This document shows, one piece after another, positions 16,416 through 23,742 of a stretch of 44,579 nucleotides of DNA. Under the pieces are notes generated by a model. That model was not told where the DNA came from and ran no database searches. It saw nothing but the letters and a program-made list of their open reading frames with translations. Both the position numbers and the translations under genes were made by a program. The DNA comes from Mycolicibacterium brisbanense. Its GTDB lineage: Bacteria > Actinomycetota > Actinomycetes > Mycobacteriales > Mycobacteriaceae. Location of the stretch: the NCBI RefSeq assembly GCF_001570425.1, contig NZ_BCSX01000065.1, forward strand, positions 1-44,579, read 5' to 3'. Positions within the stretch are counted from its first letter, which is position 1. Every line of letters starts with the position of its first letter.

Positions 16416-17269
16416 GGTTCTATGTGGCGACCGGCTTTCTCGACACCTCCGAGCTTGTCGAGATCGCCAAGGCCGCAGACGAACTCGGCTACGACGGGAT
16501 GGGAATTCCCGATCACATCGTCAACCTCGAGTCGTTGTCCACGCCGTATCCGTACACGCGTGACGGCAAGCGCCGTTGGCAGCCGTTCACCCACTGGCCC
16601 GACCCGTGGGTGCTGGTCGGCGCTCTGGCGCAGGCGACCACACGGCTGAAATTCGTGACCACGGTCTACATACCCGCCATGCGCGATCCCTACGCGGCGG
16701 CGAAAGCCATTGGTACCGCGGCATTTCTGGCAGGTGGGCGACTCGAGCTGGGCGTCGGTGTGGGCTGGTGCCGCGACGAATTCGACTTGGTCGGACAGCC
16801 TTTCGAGCGCCGCGGCAAGCGCACCGACGAGATGCTGACGCTGATGCGGGAACTCTGGGCGCCGGGCTGGACCGAGTTCTCGGGCGAGTTCTACACGACG
16901 CCGCGGCTGGAGATGGAACCGTCGCCGCCGCACATCCCGATCTACGTCGGCGGGCTCAGCGAGGTGGCGCTGCGCCGGGCCGCGCGCAACGACGGCTGGA
17001 TCGGCGACCTGGTCTCCACCGAGCGCGCCCTGGCCTCGGTGGCTCGATTACGGGAACTGCGAGCCGAATCCGGTTTGGCCATGGACGATTTCACCGTCAT
17101 CACGGCATTGACCGACGCCGTGAAGATTGCCGACTACGAGCGCGCCGAGGCCGGTGGGATCACCCACATCCTGACGATGCCGTGGGCGTTCTACACCGGC
17201 CTCGACTGCACGCTTGCCGAGAAGATCGACGGGCTGAAGCGCTTCCGTAAGGATCTGGCGCTCGACTAG
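16412..17269 (+). CDS. LLM-class (luciferase-like) F420-dependent oxidoreductase, TIGR03619-like
   Basis: A 285-residue TIM-barrel protein of the luciferase-like monooxygenase superfamily. It begins MRFYVATGFLD and shows the expected landmarks: ELGYDGMGIPDHI, TTRLKFVTTVYIPAMRDPYA, the glycine-rich LELGVGVGWCRDEF and the IPIYVGGLSE strand. In mycobacteria most members use coenzyme F420 rather than FMN, so F420 is the likely cofactor, but binding residues were not checked against a structure. It overlaps the thioesterase gene by four bases, which suggests the two act on the same compound, possibly an acyl-CoA-bound intermediate. The ATG at 16412 is chosen because of this overlap. The stop shares CTAG with the convergent DoxX gene. 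Confidence 0.87.
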   Translation: MRFYVATGFLDTSELVEIAKAADELGYDGMGIPDHIVNLESLSTPYPYTRDGKRRWQPFTHWPDPWVLVGALAQATTRLKFVTTVYIPAMRDPYAAAKAIGTAAFLAGGRLELGVGVGWCRDEFDLVGQPFERRGKRTDEMLTLMRELWAPGWTEFSGEFYTTPRLEMEPSPPHIPIYVGGLSEVALRRAARNDGWIGDLVSTERALASVARLRELRAESGLAMDDFTVITALTDAVKIADYERAEAGGITHILTMPWAFYTGLDCTLAEKIDGLKRFRKDLALD

Positions 17270-17697
17270 CGCCTTCTGCGTACGGCATCCAACGCGTAGG
17301 CGCCTCCGCCGATGAACACCAGCAGGAAGAAGCCGAAGCAATACAGCACCGCGAGCTCGCCACCGTTCTGGATGGGCAACAGGCCCTTTGGCTGATGCTG
17401 GGTGAAGTACGCGAAGGCCATCTCGCCGGAGGCGACGAACGCCGCGATGCGGGTGAACAGACCGGTCAGGATCAGCAGGCCCAGAACGAATTCGAGGAGG
17501 CCGCCGTACCAGTAGGGCCACGTGCCCACTGGCACCGCCGAGCCCACGAGGTTGCCCGCGTCGTCCGGCATACCGACCGGCCACGCGAACAGCTTCTGCG
17601 CGCCGTGGATGGTGTACAGAAGGCCGAACACTATGCGGAACAGGCTGATTACCGCGGGGGAGACGGTATTCAGTCGGGTGTCCAGGTTGGTCGTCAT
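17266..17697 (-). CDS. DoxX family membrane protein
   Basis: A 143-residue integral membrane protein with four hydrophobic segments: about 14-33 (AVISLFRIVFGLLYTIHGAQ), 65-83, 88-108 and 113-135. The layout fits DoxX, a small four-helix family. The IHGAQKLF motif in the first helix and the WYGGLLEFVLGLLILTGLFTR block in the middle are typical. In M. tuberculosis a DoxX protein works with SodA and SseA in an oxidant-resistance membrane complex; this paralogue has no such neighbours, so its role is open. TATGGT six nt before the ATG (17704-17709) points to a leaderless transcript. The dtd gene lies 32 nt upstream on the same strand. Confidence 0.87.
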   Translation of the reverse strand: MTTNLDTRLNTVSPAVISLFRIVFGLLYTIHGAQKLFAWPVGMPDDAGNLVGSAVPVGTWPYWYGGLLEFVLGLLILTGLFTRIAAFVASGEMAFAYFTQHQPKGLLPIQNGGELAVLYCFGFFLLVFIGGGAYALDAVRRRR

Positions 17698-17703
17698 GCA
17701 GAG

Positions 17704-17709
17704 ACCATA
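17704..17709 (-). promoter_or_regulatory. -10 element for the DoxX gene
   Basis: On the minus strand TATGGT ends six nt before the ATG at 17697, fitting the leaderless TANNNT pattern. It lies in the 32-nt gap after dtd. Confidence 0.45.
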
Positions 17710-17729
17710 CGCTGTTACCGGCTGGAAGC

Positions 17730-18161
17730 TCACAGCTCCAAAAGCACCGTTACCGGTCCGTCATTGACAAGATGCACCTGCATATCCGCACCGAAAACCC
17801 CTGTTCGCACAGTCGCGCCCAGCGCCGTGAGCGCCTCGGTGAATTCGATCACAAGCGGTTCGGCGACCGGCCTCGGCGCCGCGGCGTTCCACGAGGGCCG
17901 TCGGCCCTTGTCGGTGTTGGCATACAACGTGAACTGGCTGACCACGAGAATCGGCGCGGCCACGTCCGATGCCGACCGTTCATCGTCGAGAATCCGCAAT
18001 TGCCAAAGCTTTTCGGCCATCCTGCGGGCCTTGGCGGCGTCGTCGTCGTGGGTGACACCGACCAAGGCGAGCAGCCCTTGTGTGGCCGGCTCGATCTCAC
18101 CGACGACTTCACCGTCGACCGTCACACTCGCCGACGTCACCCGTTGCACCAGAACTCGCAC
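17730..18161 (-). CDS. dtd: D-aminoacyl-tRNA deacylase
   Basis: DTD removes D-amino acids (and glycine mischarged onto tRNA-Ala) from tRNA, protecting translation. The 143-residue length is standard. The active-site SQFTLY lies at residues 75-80, with the catalytic Thr in it. The cross-subunit Gly-cisPro motif lies in NDGPVT at 133-138, so the dimeric active site is complete. The start codon is GTG at 18161, with CACAAT six nt upstream suggesting a leaderless mRNA. It lies downstream of the glnA1 terminator and upstream of the DoxX gene. From memory this gene is not between glnA1 and glnE in M. tuberculosis. Confidence 0.96.
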   Translation of the reverse strand: MRVLVQRVTSASVTVDGEVVGEIEPATQGLLALVGVTHDDDAAKARRMAEKLWQLRILDDERSASDVAAPILVVSQFTLYANTDKGRRPSWNAAAPRPVAEPLVIEFTEALTALGATVRTGVFGADMQVHLVNDGPVTVLLEL

Positions 18162-18173
18162 CGATCCATTGTG
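18162..18173 (-). promoter_or_regulatory. Probable -10 for dtd
   Basis: Minus-strand CACAAT (18168-18173) keeps A2 and T6 of TANNNT and is six nt before the GTG. No ribosome site is visible. Confidence 0.35.
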
Positions 18174-18186
18174 CGGAATGCCGCTG

Positions 18187-18240
18187 AGCAGACGCGAACA
18201 CCCCCAAAATCCTGGGAAATTGGGGGTGTTGGCGTCTGCT
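18187..18240 (-). terminator. Long hairpin terminator of glnA1
   Basis: A 21-bp stem with one mismatch (18187-18207 paired with 18220-18240) has a 12-nt loop. It sits 11 nt after the glnA1 stop and ends just before the dtd promoter. No U-tract follows, as is common for mycobacterial terminators. Confidence 0.8.
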
Positions 18241-18251
18241 CGCGGTGAAAA

Positions 18252-19688
18252 TTAGACGTCGTAGTAGAGCGCGAACTCGTACGGGTGAGGGCGGATCTGG
18301 ATCGGCATGATCTCGTTCTCCCGCTTGTAGGAGATCCAGGTCTCGATCAGGTCCTCGGTGAACACGCCACCCTCGGTGAGGTACTCGTGGTCCTCTTCGA
18401 GGCGGTCGATCACCGCGGCCAGCGAGGTCGGCGCCTGCGGGATGTTGGCGGCCTCGTCCGGCGGCAGCTCGTAGAGGTCCTTGTCGACCGGGGCGAGCGG
18501 CTCGATCTTCTTCTTGATGCCGTCGATACCGGCCATCAGCATGGCCGCGAACGCCAGGTACGGGTTACCCGAGCTGTCCGGGCAGCGGAACTCAAGGCGC
18601 TTGGCCTTGGGGTTGTTGCCGGTGATCGGGATACGGACACAGGCCGAGCGGTTGCGCTGGCTGTAGACCAGGTTGATCGGGGCCTCGTAGCCGGGCACCA
18701 GGCGCTTGTAGGAGTTCACCGTGGGGTTGGTGAACGCCAGCAGCGACGGGGCGTGGTGCAGGATGCCGCCGATGTAGTGCCGTGCCAGGTCGGACAGGCC
18801 GGCGTAACCGGACTCGTCGTGGAACAGCGGCTGGCCGTCCTTCCACAACGACTGGTGGGCGTGCATGCCCGACCCGTTGTCACCGAAGAGCGGCTTCGGC
18901 ATGAAGGTGACGGTCTTGCCGTTCTGCCACGCGGTGTTCTTGATGATGTACTTGAACAGCAGCACGTCGTCAGCCGCGTGCAGCAGCGTGTTGAACTTGT
19001 AGTTGATCTCGGCCTGGCCTGCGGTGCCGACCTCGTGGTGACCGCGCTCCAGGGTGAACCCGGCGTTGATCAGGTTGGTCGACATCTCGTCGCGCAGGTC
19101 GACGTAGTGGTCGTACGGCGCGACGGGGAAGTAGCCGCCCTTGGGGCGAACCTTGTAACCACGGTTGGCGCTGCCGTCGGCCTCGAGCGGCTCGCCGCTG
19201 TTCCACCAGCCCGACTCGGAGTCGACCTCGTAGAAGGTGCCGTTCATCTTCGAGTCGAAGGCCACCGAGTCGAAGATGTAGAACTCGGCCTCGGCCCCGA
19301 AGAAGGCGGTGTCGGCGATGCCGGTGCTGGCGAGGTAGTTCTCGGCCTTGCGGGCGACGTTGCGGGGGTCGCGCGAGTAGGCCTCGCGGGTGAAGGGATC
19401 GTGCACGAAGAAGTTGAGGTTCAGCGTCTTGGCGGCGCGGAACGGGTCGATGCGCGCGGTGTCAGGGTCGGGCAGCAGCATCATGTCGGATTCGTGGATC
19501 GACTGGAAGCCGCGCACCGAGGAGCCGTCGAACGCGAGGCCGTCTTCGAACACGCTCTCGTCGAACGCCGTCGCCGGGATCGAGAAGTGCTGGACGACGC
19601 CGGGCAGATCGCAGAAGCGAATGTCGACGTACTCGACGTTTTCGTCCTTGATCAGCTTGAAGATGTCGTCGGACGTCTTTTCTGCCAC
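18252..19688 (-). CDS. glnA1: Glutamine synthetase type I (main assimilatory enzyme)
   Basis: GlnA1 makes glutamine from glutamate, ammonia and ATP as a dodecamer; in pathogenic mycobacteria it is also abundant outside the cell. The 478-residue length equals the M. tuberculosis enzyme. Visible motifs are FDGSSVRGFQ, the ATP-loop PKPLFGDNGSGMHAHQSL, NRSACVRIP and RCPDSSGNPYLAF. The adenylylation site is KDLYELPP with Tyr406, the target of GlnE encoded 2.5 kb away, so this is a regulated GSI-beta enzyme. The GTG start has an excellent AAGGAG ribosome site six nt before it. The GTG gives the conserved N-terminus VAEKTSDDIFKLI; longer starts up to 19760 are not supported. GlnR-like sites lie 70-120 nt upstream. 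Confidence 0.98.
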   Translation of the reverse strand: MAEKTSDDIFKLIKDENVEYVDIRFCDLPGVVQHFSIPATAFDESVFEDGLAFDGSSVRGFQSIHESDMMLLPDPDTARIDPFRAAKTLNLNFFVHDPFTREAYSRDPRNVARKAENYLASTGIADTAFFGAEAEFYIFDSVAFDSKMNGTFYEVDSESGWWNSGEPLEADGSANRGYKVRPKGGYFPVAPYDHYVDLRDEMSTNLINAGFTLERGHHEVGTAGQAEINYKFNTLLHAADDVLLFKYIIKNTAWQNGKTVTFMPKPLFGDNGSGMHAHQSLWKDGQPLFHDESGYAGLSDLARHYIGGILHHAPSLLAFTNPTVNSYKRLVPGYEAPINLVYSQRNRSACVRIPITGNNPKAKRLEFRCPDSSGNPYLAFAAMLMAGIDGIKKKIEPLAPVDKDLYELPPDEAANIPQAPTSLAAVIDRLEEDHEYLTEGGVFTEDLIETWISYKRENEIMPIQIRPHPYEFALYYDV

Positions 19689-19760
19689 TGAGTGTTCTCC
19701 TTTACTGGTAACCCGCGGGTTGACGCTAAGGACACGATGTTGCGCGATCATCAAGCGCAT

Positions 19761-19807
19761 GTTGCGCTGAGGTTACGCAATCGCCCCTGATGGTGAGCTC
19801 AGGTAAC
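19761..19807 (-). promoter_or_regulatory. GlnR-like operator region upstream of glnA1
   Basis: Read on the minus strand, GTAAC-CTCAGC-GCAAC (19761-19776) matches the GlnR pattern with AC dinucleotides nine nt apart. A similar but weaker copy, GTTAC-CTGAGC-TCACC, lies at 19792-19807, its repeat centre 31 nt away (about three helical turns). Nitrogen control of glnA1 by GlnR is known in M. smegmatis; these exact sites are inferred. Confidence 0.45.
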
Positions 19808-19821
19808 AATGCGGGCCCGCC

Positions 19822-19833
19822 TATCCTGACAGC
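19822..19833 (+). promoter_or_regulatory. -10 element for the RDD-family gene
   Basis: TATCCT at 19822-19827 is a strong TANNNT match six nt before the ATG at 19834. Leaderless start is likely. Confidence 0.55.
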
Positions 19834-20322
19834 ATGGCCCGCACGATGGGGAGTTGGTTGTCAGGTCCCGGACCTTTTGATTCCGGTGACGGTTCCGACG
19901 GCAAGTCCGACGGCGCCACGAAGTACCCCGGAGAACGCCTGGGCCTCCCCGAATCCGGCCCCGGTTCGCTGGCAAGGACCGGCAGGCGCGTGGGCGCACT
20001 GTGCGTCGACTGGCTCGTGGCCTACGGGCTGGCCGGCCTGGCGTTGGCCTTCGGCCTCATCTCGCTGGCGACGCTGTCGACGGCGGTGATGGTGGTGTGG
20101 ATCGTGCTGGGCACCGTGGCGGTCCGACTGTTCTCGTTCACTCCGGGCCAGCTGGCGCTGGGTCTCGTGGTGGCGGGCACCGACGGTCGGGACAAGGTCG
20201 GGCTGGGGCGGGCCCTGGCCCGGGTGCTGCTGATCGCCCTGGTCATCCCGCCGTTGGTGACCGACAGTGATCTGCGTGGCCTGCACGACCGGGTGACGTT
20301 CACCGCTGTGCTGCGGCGGTAG
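19834..20322 (+). CDS. RDD family membrane protein (Rv2219A-like)
   Basis: A 162-residue membrane protein. A polar N-terminal tail of about 45 residues is followed by the RDD domain, which has three hydrophobic segments near 55-75 (GALCVDWLVAYGLAGLALAFGL), 78-98 and 128-142. The family's Arg and two Asp residues appear as RTGRRVGALCVDW and later LRGLHDRVT. RDD proteins are thought to be small membrane transporters or ion-exchange proteins, but no function is proven for this one. It is divergent from glnA1 and ends at a strong hairpin shared with the convergent DUF4191 gene. Confidence 0.87.
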   Translation: MARTMGSWLSGPGPFDSGDGSDGKSDGATKYPGERLGLPESGPGSLARTGRRVGALCVDWLVAYGLAGLALAFGLISLATLSTAVMVVWIVLGTVAVRLFSFTPGQLALGLVVAGTDGRDKVGLGRALARVLLIALVIPPLVTDSDLRGLHDRVTFTAVLRR

Positions 20323-20335
20323 TCCGGGCCCGAAA

Positions 20336-20382
20336 GTGAAGAAGATCGCGAGATTTTCGAGAAATCTCGCGATCTTGTTCAC
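20336..20382. terminator. Bidirectional hairpin terminator
   Basis: A perfect 15-bp stem, AAGATCGCGAGATTT (20342-20356) with its complement (20362-20376), has a five-base loop. It is extended by GTGAA/TTCAC after one mismatch. It lies between two convergent genes and can serve both. Confidence 0.8.
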
Positions 20383-20400
20383 ACTCGGCGGGAAGCTAGG

Positions 20401-21153
20401 TCAGCGTCTGCGGGCGCTGCGCTGCACGCCACGCATCTTCGCAGACGCAGGCAACGGGCCCTTGGGCACCGCGCCCGGACCGGCCTTGGAACCCAACGCG
20501 ACCAGCCGCGACTCCAGCGAGTCCATCTGCTTGACGGTGATGTTGGCGGGCAGCTTCGAGAGGTGCCGCTCGAGCTTGGCCAGGGGCACCTCGCCCTCGC
20601 CGTTGCCGACCACGATGTCGTAGATCGGGACCTCGCCGACCAGCCGGGCGGTGCGCTTCTTTTCCTGTGCCAGTAGGGGTTTGACGCGCGAAGGTGAGCC
20701 CTCGCCGACGAAGATCACCCCGGGCCTGCCGATCACGCGGTGCACGGCATCGAAGTGTCCGGTCGCCGCGACGGCCGGGGTCACCCGCCACTTGCCTCGC
20801 AGGTTCTCCAGTGCCCAGGCCGCCGCGCCGGTCTGGCCTTCGGCCTTGCGGTACACCGACTTCTGCGCGCGGCGGCCGAAGATGATGAACGCCACCAGCA
20901 AGCCGAGCACGATGCCGAGCACCGGCAGCGTGTACATGCTGATGCCGCCGAGGAGGATGCCCGCCGCCACTGCCACCGCCACGATCAGCACGAACGCGCC
21001 GATCATGTACAGCAGCAGCCGCTTGTCCTCTTTACGCTGGATCTGGAAGGCCTGCCACAGCTGGCTGCGACGCTGCTTGGAGGCCGCCTTGCGGGCGGCC
21101 TTCGCCTCGGCCTTTGCCGCCTTGGTTTCCGCGGCATTGCGGGATTTCGCCAT
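20401..21153 (-). CDS. DUF4191 membrane protein (Rv2219-like)
   Basis: A 250-residue protein typical of actinobacteria. It has a very basic Ala/Lys-rich N-terminus (1-30), then two adjacent membrane helices at about 46-70 and 74-93, then a 150-residue cytosolic domain with GRPGVIFVGEGSPSRVKPLL, a block highly conserved in this family. The C-terminus is basic again. The function is unknown; the steady linkage to lipA and lipB suggests a link to central metabolism or envelope homeostasis, but this is weak evidence. TATCCT six nt before the ATG indicates its own leaderless promoter, so it need not be part of the lipA operon upstream (46 nt away). Confidence 0.88.
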   Translation of the reverse strand: MAKSRNAAETKAAKAEAKAARKAASKQRRSQLWQAFQIQRKEDKRLLLYMIGAFVLIVAVAVAAGILLGGISMYTLPVLGIVLGLLVAFIIFGRRAQKSVYRKAEGQTGAAAWALENLRGKWRVTPAVAATGHFDAVHRVIGRPGVIFVGEGSPSRVKPLLAQEKKRTARLVGEVPIYDIVVGNGEGEVPLAKLERHLSKLPANITVKQMDSLESRLVALGSKAGPGAVPKGPLPASAKMRGVQRSARRR

Positions 21154-21165
21154 TGGATCAGGATA
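21154..21165 (-). promoter_or_regulatory. -10 element for the DUF4191 gene
   Basis: Minus-strand TATCCT (21160-21165) lies six nt before the ATG at 21153. It is the same hexamer and spacing as the RDD gene promoter on the other side of the pair. Confidence 0.55.
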
Positions 21166-21199
21166 CGGGGGGTTGGCGGCGACGGCGCCGCCCGTCCAC

Positions 21200-22126
21200 C
21201 TATGCGAAACGTCGCTGCGCGGCCTGTGCGTAGAGCTGGCCCGCGCGGTAGGACGAACGCACGAGCGGACCGGCGAGCACGCCGGCGAAACCGAGCTCCT
21301 CGGCGTAGGTCGACAGCGCGGCGAACTCGTCGGGATGCACCCAGCGCTCGACCGGATGATGCCGCGGCGACGGCCGCAGGTACTGCGTGATGGTGACGAT
21401 GTCGCAGCCGGCAGCGTGCAGGTCGCGCAGCGCGGTGTGGATTTCCTCGATGGTCTCGCCCATACCCAGGATCAGATTGGACTTGGTGACCAGGCCTGCG
21501 TCGCGGGCGGCGGTGATCACGTCGAGGCTGCGCTGGTAGCGGAACGCGGGACGGATCCGCTTGAAGATGCGCGGCACCGTTTCGACGTTGTGCGCCAACA
21601 CTTCCGGACGGGAATCGAAGACTTCGGCCAACTGTTCGGCGATGCCGTTGAAGTCCGGGATGAGCAGCTCGACGCCGGTGTTCGGGTTGAGCGCCTTGAT
21701 CTGGCGGACCGTCTCGGCGTAGAGCCAGGCTCCGCCGTCGGGCAGATCGTCGCGGGCGACGCCGGTGACGGTCGAGTAGCGCAGGCCCATCGCCTGCACG
21801 CTCTCGGCGACCCGGCGCGGTTCGTCACGGTCGAGTTCGGCGGGCTTGCCGGTGTCGATCTGGCAGAAGTCGCAACGGCGGGTGCACTGCTCGCCGCCGA
21901 TGAGGAAGGTGGCCTCGCGGTCCTCCCAGCATTCGAAGATGTTGGGGCAGCCCGCTTCCTCGCACACCGTGTGCAGACCTTCGCGGCGCACCAGGCCCTT
22001 GAGTTCGGTGTACTCGGGGCCCATCTTGGCGCGGGTCTTGATCCACGGCGGCTTGCGCTCGATCGGGGTCTGCGCATTACGGACTTCGAGGCGGAGAAGC
22101 TTCCGGCCCTCTGGCACAACAGTCAC
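21200..22126 (-). CDS. lipA: Lipoyl synthase
   Basis: LipA is a radical-SAM enzyme that inserts two sulfurs into the octanoyl chain on lipoyl domains. Two Fe-S cluster motifs are visible in 308 residues: the auxiliary cluster cysteines 55, 60 and 66 (CEEAGCPNIFEC) and the radical-SAM cysteines 81, 85 and 88 (CTRRCDFC). The RSSYRAG motif, whose Ser ligates the auxiliary cluster, is near the C-terminus. The GTG start at 22126 has AGGATG nearby and lies four nt after the lipB stop, so the two are co-translated. The product acts on DlaT, encoded in the same operon, and on the glycine cleavage H protein. Confidence 0.97.
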   Translation of the reverse strand: MTVVPEGRKLLRLEVRNAQTPIERKPPWIKTRAKMGPEYTELKGLVRREGLHTVCEEAGCPNIFECWEDREATFLIGGEQCTRRCDFCQIDTGKPAELDRDEPRRVAESVQAMGLRYSTVTGVARDDLPDGGAWLYAETVRQIKALNPNTGVELLIPDFNGIAEQLAEVFDSRPEVLAHNVETVPRIFKRIRPAFRYQRSLDVITAARDAGLVTKSNLILGMGETIEEIHTALRDLHAAGCDIVTITQYLRPSPRHHPVERWVHPDEFAALSTYAEELGFAGVLAGPLVRSSYRAGQLYAQAAQRRFA

Positions 22127-22130
22127 TGGT

Positions 22131-22832
22131 TCATCCTACGTTCAGGGCGACTTCCAGCCGGCCGTCCAGCGCGTCACACACCGCTTCGGTCACCCGGTCC
22201 ATCACATCGTCGACCCCGACGTGGTGACCCAGCTCTTCGGTCAGCGATGTCACGCCCGCGTCGGCGATGCCGCACGGGATGATCGACGAGAACGCCGACA
22301 GGTCGCAGTCGCAGTTCAGCGCGAACCCGTGCAGCGTCGTCCCTTGGGCCACCCTGATGCCGATGGCGCCCACCTTGCGGGCCGGACCGCGGGTGTCGGC
22401 GGGGACCCAGACTCCGGAGCGACCGGCCACCCGGCCGGTGGTGAGGCCGAACTGACCGCACACCGCGATGAGTGCTTCCTCAAGGCGCCGAACGAAATTC
22501 ACCACGTCGAGGGGCTCCGTCAGCCCGATGATGGGATAGCCCACCAGCTGACCGGGACCGTGCCAGGTGATCTTGCCGCCGCGGTCGGTGTCGACGACGG
22601 GCGTACCGTCGACCGGGCGTTCGTGCGGTTCGGTGCGTTTGCCTGCGGTGTAGACGGCTGGGTGCTGAAGCAGCAGGAGGGTGTCGGGGCCGCCCGCGAT
22701 CCTCGCTTCGGCGATCTCCCGCTGCAACTGCCATGCCGACAGGTAGTCGATGGTGCCGAGTCGGCGCACCTCGACGGCCGAATCAGCCGCGCGAATCGAT
22801 GTCACACGGTTGACGCTACTCGTGTTCGTCAC
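22131..22832 (-). CDS. lipB: Octanoyl-ACP:protein N-octanoyltransferase
   Basis: LipB moves octanoate from acyl carrier protein onto the lysine of lipoyl domains, the step before LipA. The 233-residue protein has RGGKITWHGPGQLVGYP, the KVGAIG block with Lys153, LHGFALNCDCDL, and Cys187 in PCGIAD. The Lys-Cys pair is 34 residues apart, as in the M. tuberculosis enzyme (Lys142/Cys176). The GTG start at 22832 overlaps the stop of the upstream epimerase gene as GTGA. A second GTG nine codons in (22805) would give a length closer to the M. tuberculosis N-terminus and is an open alternative. Confidence 0.96.
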   Translation of the reverse strand: MTNTSSVNRVTSIRAADSAVEVRRLGTIDYLSAWQLQREIAEARIAGGPDTLLLLQHPAVYTAGKRTEPHERPVDGTPVVDTDRGGKITWHGPGQLVGYPIIGLTEPLDVVNFVRRLEEALIAVCGQFGLTTGRVAGRSGVWVPADTRGPARKVGAIGIRVAQGTTLHGFALNCDCDLSAFSSIIPCGIADAGVTSLTEELGHHVGVDDVMDRVTEAVCDALDGRLEVALNVG

Positions 22833-23737
22833 AGGTCTTTAGGGGCGGTGACGTAGGCGAGCGCTTCACCCACCGTGTGGTGGTGGAACTCGAAACCGGC
22901 CCGCTCCAGCGCCGCGGGAATCACCCGCTGCCCGGCCAGCAGACCCTCGTCGGCGAATTCGCCCAGCACGGTCCGCAGCGCGAAACCCGGCACCATCATG
23001 GGCGTCGGGCGGTTGACGGCCCGGCCCAGCGCTGCGGTGAACTCGGCGTTGGTCACCGGCGCAGGGCCGGTGAGGTTGACCGGCCCTGACATGGATTCGG
23101 TCCACATGGTGAACAGCAGAGCGCGGATCTCGTCCTCCAGGCTGATCCACGGCAGATACTGACGGCCGTTGCCCAGCCGCGCGCCGAGTCCGAACGAGAA
23201 CAGCGGTTTCAACCGGGCGAGCAAGCCGCCGGCGGGCGCCAGCACCAAACCGGTGCGCAGCAACACCACCCGGGCTCCGGCGTCGGCGGCCGCCGCGGTC
23301 GCGGCTTCCCAGTCCTCACACAACTGGGCCAGGAAGCCGCGGCCAGCCGGAGCCGACTCGTCGGTGACCTGATCACGGGTGTTGCCGTAGTAGCCGACCG
23401 CACTGGCGTTGACCAGCACCGGCACGCCGGCGTCGGCGACTGCGGCGGCCAGCACCTCGGTCGGACCGATGCGGCTGTCGCGCAAGCTCTGCTTGAACGC
23501 GCCCGACCACCGCTTCTGACCGACGTTGACTCCGCACAGGTTCACCACGGCGTCGACACCGCGCAGCGCACCCGCGTCGAACTCACCCGTGTCCGGGTTC
23601 CAGAACAGCTCGTCTGCACTGGACGGCGCGCGGCGCACGATCCGCAGTACGCGATGGTCGGCGGCACGCAACGCGGACGTCAGTGCCGAGCCGATCAGAC
23701 CAGAGGACCCCGCGATCGCAACGACAGCAGTGCCCAC
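22829..23737 (-). CDS. TIGR01777-family NAD(P)-binding epimerase/SDR-like protein (Rv2216-like)
   Basis: A 302-residue Rossmann protein of the atypical SDR type. The dinucleotide-binding loop IAGSSGLIGSALT is at residues 8-20, VVNLCGVNV follows at about 65, and NASAVGYYG carries the active-site Tyr region. The C-terminal DUF1731 domain ends in the typical LAGQRVIPAALERAGFEFHH. The reaction is unknown in bacteria; plant relatives act in plastid division and are called sugar-nucleotide epimerases by similarity only. It starts five nt after dlaT and overlaps lipB by four bases, so it is firmly inside the lipoylation operon. The start codon is GTG. Confidence is high for the family, none for the substrate. 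Confidence 0.92.
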   Translation of the reverse strand: MGTAVVAIAGSSGLIGSALTSALRAADHRVLRIVRRAPSSADELFWNPDTGEFDAGALRGVDAVVNLCGVNVGQKRWSGAFKQSLRDSRIGPTEVLAAAVADAGVPVLVNASAVGYYGNTRDQVTDESAPAGRGFLAQLCEDWEAATAAAADAGARVVLLRTGLVLAPAGGLLARLKPLFSFGLGARLGNGRQYLPWISLEDEIRALLFTMWTESMSGPVNLTGPAPVTNAEFTAALGRAVNRPTPMMVPGFALRTVLGEFADEGLLAGQRVIPAALERAGFEFHHHTVGEALAYVTAPKDL

Positions 23738-23742
23738 CTAGG

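Noticed and set aside
18285..19691. 468-codon plus-strand frame opposite glnA1
   Set aside because: Low-complexity Val/Arg/His-rich translation; glnA1 is certain and fills the same bases.
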